Assembly (NCBI RefSeq): GCF_000316035.1
Contig: NZ_ANHX01000007.1
Location: forward strand, 89,838 to 153,837
Direction of reading: 5' to 3'
From: Paenibacillus sp. PAMC 26794
GTDB taxonomy: Bacteria > Bacillota > Bacilli > Paenibacillales > Paenibacillaceae
DNA: 64,000 nucleotides
In this document: one piece after another, positions 58,798-64,000 of the stretch
How the letters are laid out: each line of letters starts with the position of its first letter
Numbering within the stretch: the stretch's first letter is position 1
Program-made: the position numbers and the translations under genes
Notes under the pieces: generated by a model
What the model was told of the DNA's origin: nothing
The model's input: the letters and a program-made list of their open reading frames with translations, nothing else
The model's database searches: none

Positions 58798-60056
58798 GAT
58801 TATTGGATTTCAGCAGCGACGCATTTATCGTATCTTTCTTTCTCTATTGTGCTGCATTCTTGTTATATGCTGTCGCGGTCATGGGCAAAAAATGGAGTAA
58901 TCGTGATCCTCTGGACCATATGAATCGCTGGGGTAAAAGAGCTTTCATCGCTTCGACTGTCGCCTTGGCGGCACATATCGTATTTTTTGTAACCCGATGG
59001 GCTGGGGCAGGTCATATCCCGGTTAGTAACATGTATGAGTTCATGTCTTTTCTGTCCATGATGATTATGGTTGCATTTATTGTTGTATACGCCATATACC
59101 GCAAGTCATTACTGGGTTTGTTTGCGTTACCACTTACCATTATTATTATGGCGTACGCCGCTGTATTTCCTCAGGAGGTACAACCATTAATCCCTGCACT
59201 TCAGTCCATCTGGCTGAAAATTCACGTGACGTTGGCCGCGCTTGGTGAAGCATTCTTCGCCGTGGGTTTTGCCGCAGGGTTCATGTATTTGCTCCGTACT
59301 GTTGATTTCAGTGGTAAGGACAAATCGTCAAGACGTCAACGAGGATGGGTTGAATTCACCCTGGTTACGATCGTTGTAGTCATCGGATTTATCGGAACGG
59401 TATTTGCCTTTCGTACAGCTGGTTACGAGGCGGTTTTTGTACAGAAAACGGTCAGCATTGACACAGAGGTACAGGAAAATAGTACAATAGAGAAAGTGAT
59501 TTATCGCATGCCTCCGATTTTTGCACCATATAATAGCGAAGTGGAGAGCATGACACCGTTTCTTGGCATGAAAAAACCTTTACTTGAGACGCCTTCCTGG
59601 ATGAACGGGGTAAATGCCGGGCGTAAGCTGAATACGGTGGTTTGGTCACTTATTGTAGGTCTGATCCTGTATGGAATTGTACGACTTCTTGTGCGCAGAC
59701 CACTTGGACAAGCGTTACAGCCAATGATGGATGGAATCGATGCCGATGATCTGGATGAGATAAGTTATCGTGCGATTGCCATTGGTTTTCCGATATTTAC
59801 GCTGGGAGCATTAATCTTTGCCATGATCTGGGCTCAGATTGCCTGGAGTCGTTTTTGGGGTTGGGACCCCAAAGAGGTGTGGGCATTGATTACATGGCTA
59901 TATTATAGTGTGTATCTGCATTTGCGTTTATCCAGAGGTTGGCAAGGTCAGAAGTCTGCATGGCTTGCAGTTCTTGGCTTCCTGGTGGTTATGTTTACGC
60001 TGGTTGGAGTGAATCTGATCATTGCAGGATTACATTCTTATGCTGGAGCTGACTAG
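58794..60056 (+). CDS. resC: Cytochrome c biogenesis protein ResC (CcsA)
   Basis: Multi-helix haem-handling protein (420 aa). The tryptophan-rich WWD-like motif reads RFWGWDPKEVWALITW, with conserved His residues around AAHIVFF, VYLHLRL and GLHSYAGAD. It is translationally coupled to resB. Confidence 0.94.
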   Translation: MRLLDFSSDAFIVSFFLYCAAFLLYAVAVMGKKWSNRDPLDHMNRWGKRAFIASTVALAAHIVFFVTRWAGAGHIPVSNMYEFMSFLSMMIMVAFIVVYAIYRKSLLGLFALPLTIIIMAYAAVFPQEVQPLIPALQSIWLKIHVTLAALGEAFFAVGFAAGFMYLLRTVDFSGKDKSSRRQRGWVEFTLVTIVVVIGFIGTVFAFRTAGYEAVFVQKTVSIDTEVQENSTIEKVIYRMPPIFAPYNSEVESMTPFLGMKKPLLETPSWMNGVNAGRKLNTVVWSLIVGLILYGIVRLLVRRPLGQALQPMMDGIDADDLDEISYRAIAIGFPIFTLGALIFAMIWAQIAWSRFWGWDPKEVWALITWLYYSVYLHLRLSRGWQGQKSAWLAVLGFLVVMFTLVGVNLIIAGLHSYAGAD

Positions 60057-60195
60057 GACAGACTCGTATTGCAAAGGTTGAGTTTAGAAGCGGGAAACAC
60101 AAACGTACCTTTTTATTGAAGGGTATTCAAATATTGTTCGCCAGATCGAACATAATAGAAGTGATGAGGAGTTATTGCAAAGGGGCTGGAGAGGC

Positions 60196-60912
60196 ATGGC
60201 TGAACATGAGAATCGAATACTGGTCGTGGATGACGAAGAGAGAATCCGCAGGCTTTTGAAAATGTATCTTGAAAAAGAAGGTTATGAAATCGATGAAGCT
60301 GAGGATGGGGAAACTGCGCTGCGTAAAGCAACAGCAGGGGACTACGGGCTGATTTTGCTTGATGTGATGTTGCCGGGTATGGATGGAGTTGAAGTATGTA
60401 CCCGTCTTCGTCAGGTGAAATCAACGCCGGTTTTGATGCTCACTGCAAAAGGTGAAGAGATTAACCGGGTTCAAGGCTTCGAAGTTGGCGCTGATGATTA
60501 TGTTGTAAAACCATTCAGCCCGCGTGAAGTGATTTATCGCGTCAAAGCGATTTTGCGTCGATCTTCCGCGACAGCTTATCTCTCCAAGGAGAGCAATTCG
60601 AGTAACAACATCGTGTTCCCACATCTGGTTATTGAGCATGATGCCCACCGGGTAACCGCTGGTGGCGAAGAGATTAGTCTTACACCAAAAGAATATGAAT
60701 TGCTGCACTACCTGGCAACATCTCCCGACAAAGTTTTCTCCAGAGAAGAATTGCTCAAAGATGTATGGAATTACGAATTCTTTGGCGATCTTCGTACCGT
60801 GGATACGCATGTGAAGCGTCTTCGCGAGAAACTTAACAAGGTATCGCCTGAATCGGCGGCCATGATTACGACGGTGTGGGGTGTGGGTTATAAACTGGAA
60901 GTACCGAAGTAG
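60196..60912 (+). CDS. resD: Response regulator ResD
   Basis: OmpR-family regulator (238 aa) of aerobic and anaerobic respiration. The receiver has ILVVDDEERIRR and phospho-acceptor LLDVMLPGMDG near residue 56. The winged helix ends VWGVGYKLEVPK. ATG 60196 follows AAAGGGG by ten bases; TTG 60175 has its site only three bases away. Confidence 0.94.
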   Translation: MAEHENRILVVDDEERIRRLLKMYLEKEGYEIDEAEDGETALRKATAGDYGLILLDVMLPGMDGVEVCTRLRQVKSTPVLMLTAKGEEINRVQGFEVGADDYVVKPFSPREVIYRVKAILRRSSATAYLSKESNSSNNIVFPHLVIEHDAHRVTAGGEEISLTPKEYELLHYLATSPDKVFSREELLKDVWNYEFFGDLRTVDTHVKRLREKLNKVSPESAAMITTVWGVGYKLEVPK

Positions 60913-62365
60913 TTTTAGTTTCTGGAGATCACTGGTCGGGAAGTTATGGATCACTATTATCTGCCTTGTGGGTTGTGTACTTATAGCGCTGGGTCTTTTT
61001 TTGCTGCCATACATTGATACGAACTTTGCAGAATCCGAATCCAGAGATATTAAGCGGTTGTTCACCTATATCTGTATTATCGGATTCAGTTTAACCACGT
61101 TTTTTGCATTGTTTCTATTCACCAAAATAACGCAACCCATGCAGCAATTGATTCAGGCAGCCAATGCGATTCGCAAAGGGAACTACGGAACACGTCTCTC
61201 CCTGGTAACGAGTGATGAGATTGGTGAACTTGCCAACACATTTAATCATATGGCTGCCCAACTGGAAGATAATATTCGAAACCTTAACCATGAGAAGGAA
61301 CATTTGGCGAGTGTGCTTCGCAGCATGACCGATGCTGTTGTTACATTTGATGGTGAAGGCAAAGTTATTCTGACGAATCCGCCTGGAGAGAAGATCATGC
61401 AGACATGGTATGATCTCGATTGGGCGAAAATGGACGAAGGACAAGAATCCGAGCAGTCTGACAAGACTTCGCGGGATGTACCTGAGCCCCTTCTTCCTTT
61501 GTTCAGAATGGTGATGGAGCAAGGCGGGGACCAGAACTCCAATGTTCATGTACAGCAAGGTGTCTGGTCTGTTCAGATGGCACCGTTGTATGCTGACAGT
61601 GTTGTCAGAGGGGCTGTGGCTGTCTTAAGAGATGTAACAGAAGAAGTGCGTCTGGAGAAAATGCGGCGTGATTTCGTGGCTAACGTATCTCATGAGATAC
61701 GAACTCCGCTATCCATGATGCAAGGCTACAGTGAAGCCCTTTTGGACGGCATGGCAACATCACCGGAAGAGAGCGAAGAACTGATTCAGGTCATTCATGA
61801 TGAGTCCCTTCGGATGGGCAGACTGGTTAAAGACTTGCTTGATCTTGCCCGGATGGAAGCTGGACACACGGACATGGTGATGAAGGAAGTTGACCTCGGA
61901 GAACTACTTGAACGTGTATATCGAAAGTTCTCGGTGCGTTCAAAAGAACAGGGAATTCAACTGCAATTTAAGTTCGAACAACCAACTATTGAACTTCAAC
62001 AGGCAGATGAGGATCGACTTGAGCAAGTATTTACGAATTTGCTGGATAATGCGTTCAGACATACACCTACTGGCAAAAATGTAATGATCTCAGCCGAGCG
62101 GGTCACTTATCTTCGTGCTCCATTTGTTAGAGTTTCTGTGAAGGATCAGGGTGTAGGTATCCCTTCATCCGACTTGCCATTTATTTTCGAACGATTCTAC
62201 AAAGCAGACAAGGCTCGTGTTCGGGGAGAAAGTGTAGGTACGGGGCTTGGTTTAGCGATTGTGAAAAATATTGTTGATGCGCATCAAGGCATGATTACCG
62301 TCAATAGTGTGCTTGGCGAAGGAACAGAGTTTATTTTGCAATTTCCCTTGGATTCATCGAAATAG
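60881..62365 (+). CDS. resE: Sensor histidine kinase ResE
   Basis: Two-helix membrane sensor (494 aa). Helices lie near residues 19-40 and 60-80. Then come HAMP (KITQPMQQLIQAANAIRKG), a PAS-like domain (about 145-255), HisKA (NVSHEIRTPLSMMQGYSEAL) and HATPase (DNAFRHTPTGKN; GTGLGLAIVKNIV). GTG 60881, inside resD, is the only standard start before the first helix and has a weak ribosome binding site, so the true start is uncertain and may depend on coupling to resD. Confidence 0.92.
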   Translation: MWVINWKYRSSFSFWRSLVGKLWITIICLVGCVLIALGLFLLPYIDTNFAESESRDIKRLFTYICIIGFSLTTFFALFLFTKITQPMQQLIQAANAIRKGNYGTRLSLVTSDEIGELANTFNHMAAQLEDNIRNLNHEKEHLASVLRSMTDAVVTFDGEGKVILTNPPGEKIMQTWYDLDWAKMDEGQESEQSDKTSRDVPEPLLPLFRMVMEQGGDQNSNVHVQQGVWSVQMAPLYADSVVRGAVAVLRDVTEEVRLEKMRRDFVANVSHEIRTPLSMMQGYSEALLDGMATSPEESEELIQVIHDESLRMGRLVKDLLDLARMEAGHTDMVMKEVDLGELLERVYRKFSVRSKEQGIQLQFKFEQPTIELQQADEDRLEQVFTNLLDNAFRHTPTGKNVMISAERVTYLRAPFVRVSVKDQGVGIPSSDLPFIFERFYKADKARVRGESVGTGLGLAIVKNIVDAHQGMITVNSVLGEGTEFILQFPLDSSK

Positions 62366-62391
62366 CCTGAATTTCATACAAAAAGTGCGGA

Positions 62392-62419
62392 AACACCCTC
62401 TTATGGAGGGTGTTTTTTT
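62392..62419 (+). terminator. Terminator of the res operon
   Basis: AACACCCTC (62392-62400) pairs with GAGGGTGTT (62406-62414), followed by T. Confidence 0.9.
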
Positions 62420-62559
62420 GTTGAAGACTACCGTTTAATCTTGTTCAACGTGGAACATGAATGGTCTTTTTTTGACTAAAAAGAGTGTCCAAGATAATTT
62501 TCCTTCCTATGTGACATAAGCTTGAAAAGCAAGCAAGATAGAGGAGGATTGAGTTAAGC

Positions 62560-64000
62560 ATGTCCGATGATCGAAAAAGGGTCAATATTAAAGCTTTTCT
62601 GGAAGGCAGATCTTTTAGAGCGGGCTCTCCGTTTATTCCAATAACCACAAGAGAACTGGAGCAGTTTGAATCCATACTTCGTTCTTTGGCTGTGGCTATT
62701 CCTGCTGCAATCAGTCAGCCGACTTCAGCCAATATACTGTCATTGCAGAACGGATTACGTCAGTTACTTACTTTTGTAAATCAATCCGGATTTCGTGCCG
62801 GAGTAAAGGCAGAATTACAAGCCGTATTGGAATTAACGATTGCAGGTTCAGAGGTTGTCCCTGTTCCTCTTATTAATCTTGCAGGGAACTTACAAAACTT
62901 ACTGGATGACTTGTTAAGTGTGACGCTGCTTCTGGAAGTACCTCCTGCAGAAAAAGATAAACTTGTGGGATTAATTCGATCGATCTCCATATCGCTAAGT
63001 CGGGCGACGATAACTTTTGGAACTGGAGGGATTACCGGACCAGCTGGCCCACAGGGAGTGCCAGGAGTTCCGGGGGTACCGGGTGTTCCAGGAGTCCCTG
63101 GGGTAAAAGGGGCTACTGGACCGGCAGGAGGAGTTGGACTAGTAGGTCCAGTAGGGCCAGTTGGCCCACAGGGTCCGGCAGGAGCACCTGGTGTTGGCTT
63201 GAACAATATTACGGCGTTTGACCCTGCGCTTGGGCCCACATATGCTCAGGGTCAAGTCGTTAGTTTCAACGGAAGTCTCTATGTTGTCAATGTAAACGGT
63301 CCTGTGGGTATACCCGGAAGTTCTCCAGACTACACCCTTTTGTTGTCGGGTGGAACGACTGGAGCAACGGGGGCAACCGGAGCTGGTTTGACTGGAGCCT
63401 TGCCATTTGATCCAGCACTCGCGCCGGGTTATCCTGCGGGTCAGATAATCACATATAACGGTAGCACTTACATTACAAGTGTAGCTGGTCCGTTAGGAAC
63501 ACCGGGAACTTCATCGGATTATACATTAATTGCTGCTGCGGGGGCCACAGGTGCAACTGGAGCCACAGGTGTAGGATTAAGTGGCATCGTGCCGTTCGAT
63601 CCGGCATTAGCCCCAACATATCCAGCTGGACAGATCGTCACGTTTGGTGGCAGTACTTATATTACAAATGTCGCTTCGCCAACGGGTACGCCAGATACTT
63701 CGCCAGACTATACATTGCTTGCAGGTGCAGGACCTACAGGAGCCACAGGTGCATCAGGTGTAACGGGAGCAACCGGGGCGGGATTGACAGGCATAGTGCC
63801 ATTTGATCCAGCTGTAGCCCCAACGTATCCATCGGGTCAGGTCGTAACGTTTAACGGTAGTACGTATATAACTAATGTCGCATCACCAACGGGAACGCCG
63901 GGCACCTCACCAGATTACACGTTGCTTGCGGGCGCAGGAGCAACGGGTGTTACAGGTGCAACTGGCGTTGGAGTAACCGGAAGTACCGGAGTCACAGGGG
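62560..64000 (+). CDS. Collagen-like repeat protein (5' part; runs off the window)
   Basis: At least 480 codons without a stop. Residues 1-150 are a helical preface domain (NIKAFLEGRSFRAGSPFIPI, then QFESILRSLAVAIPAAISQ). A first Gly-X-Y tract (about 155-212) includes four GVP triplets. From residue 220 on come tandem units of 63-69 residues. Each has a small strand-rich module (FDPALAPTYPAGQIVTFNGS) and a GATGATG-type collagen tract. Such proteins form BclA-like filaments on spores or cell surfaces. GAGGAGG precedes the ATG by eleven bases. No signal peptide is visible. Confidence 0.85.
   Translation, partial: MSDDRKRVNIKAFLEGRSFRAGSPFIPITTRELEQFESILRSLAVAIPAAISQPTSANILSLQNGLRQLLTFVNQSGFRAGVKAELQAVLELTIAGSEVVPVPLINLAGNLQNLLDDLLSVTLLLEVPPAEKDKLVGLIRSISISLSRATITFGTGGITGPAGPQGVPGVPGVPGVPGVPGVKGATGPAGGVGLVGPVGPVGPQGPAGAPGVGLNNITAFDPALGPTYAQGQVVSFNGSLYVVNVNGPVGIPGSSPDYTLLLSGGTTGATGATGAGLTGALPFDPALAPGYPAGQIITYNGSTYITSVAGPLGTPGTSSDYTLIAAAGATGATGATGVGLSGIVPFDPALAPTYPAGQIVTFGGSTYITNVASPTGTPDTSPDYTLLAGAGPTGATGASGVTGATGAGLTGIVPFDPAVAPTYPSGQVVTFNGSTYITNVASPTGTPGTSPDYTLLAGAGATGVTGATGVGVTGSTGVTG
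63217..64000 (+). repeat. Tandem 189-207-bp coding repeats in the collagen-like gene
   Basis: The unit starting FDPA begins at 63217, 63406, 63595 and 63802. Period is 63, 63 and then 69 codons, the last enlarged by two extra Gly-X-Y triplets. Units 3 and 4 are the most alike, pointing to recent duplication. The array continues beyond the window. Confidence 0.9.

Noticed and set aside
60140..60160. TGTTCG-N6-CGAACA inverted repeat before resD as a LexA box
   Set aside because: The half-sites are in the opposite order to the Bacillus SOS box (CGAAC-N4-GTTCG).
62781..63239. Proline-rich 152-codon minus-strand frame
   Set aside because: Antisense of the Gly-X-Y codons of the collagen-like gene, which automatically gives Pro/Gly-rich frames.

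Overview
The window reads as a chromosomal segment of a Paenibacillus-type, endospore-forming Firmicute. This rests on gene content and order: recN-spoIVB-spo0A, nudF-spoIIM-fur-yqzK-xerD-punA-dacF-spoIIAA-spoIIAB-sigF-spoVA-lysA-ppiB, the rib operon, scpAB, dacB-spmA-spmB-rluB-resABCDE, and collagen-like exosporium-type repeats. Nearly all genes lie on the + strand with strong AGGAGG-type ribosome binding sites. No rRNA, tRNA or CRISPR array was seen.

Layout. 1-5.9 kb: argR tail, a folded 166-bp repeat, recN, spoIVB, spo0A (sigma-H promoter and Spo0A boxes) and a GGDEF protein. 6.0-12.4 kb: a FlxA-like coiled-coil gene divergent from an iron module. The module has two tandem AraC-regulator/siderophore-binding-lipoprotein reading frames and a ferredoxin-NADP reductase gene, with five Fur boxes. 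12.5-16.1 kb: small metabolic and hypothetical genes, tdk, an ion channel and yqzF. 16.2-22.2 kb: branched-chain keto acid dehydrogenase operon plus lipB. 22.2-32.8 kb: two tiny minus-strand genes (prli42-like, mciZ-like), a PepT-like peptidase, nudF, an EndoQ-like gene, spoIIM, fur, xerD, punA, dacF and the spoIIA operon. 32.9-38.3 kb: a foreign, AT-rich insertion in the sporulation block, with a decayed IS30-family element, a FokI/AlwI-like endonuclease, a C5 cytosine methyltransferase and a small unknown gene. 38.4-45 kb: spoVAA-AB-AF, lysA, ppiB and an unknown gene. 44.9-49 kb: FMN riboswitch and ribDEBAH. 49-62.4 kb: scpAB, gerW, dacB, spmAB, a serine protease, rluB and resABCDE. 62.6 kb to the end: the 5' part of a collagen-like repeat gene that leaves the window.

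How the parts fit. Spo0A, sigma-F and its switch proteins, SpoIVB, SpoIIM, DacF, DacB, SpmAB, SpoVA, GerW and MciZ form the sporulation core. Fur is encoded here together with three likely Fur-controlled transcription starts in the iron module, plus two more inside coding sequence. LipB lies directly after the lipoate-dependent BKD complex. ResABC (cytochrome c maturation) sits with its regulators ResDE.

Most interesting are the two tandem AraC+lipoprotein frames. In both, a predicted cytoplasmic AraC regulator runs without a stop codon into a complete lipoprotein signal peptide and siderophore-binding domain. The junction carries a -10 hexamer, a near-consensus Fur box, a ribosome binding site and an ATG. 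This could give both a transmembrane siderophore-sensing regulator and a free receptor lipoprotein from one locus. Second is a pair of intergenic elements with conserved core blocks and different but still complementary flanking stems, which points to a selected RNA or DNA structure.
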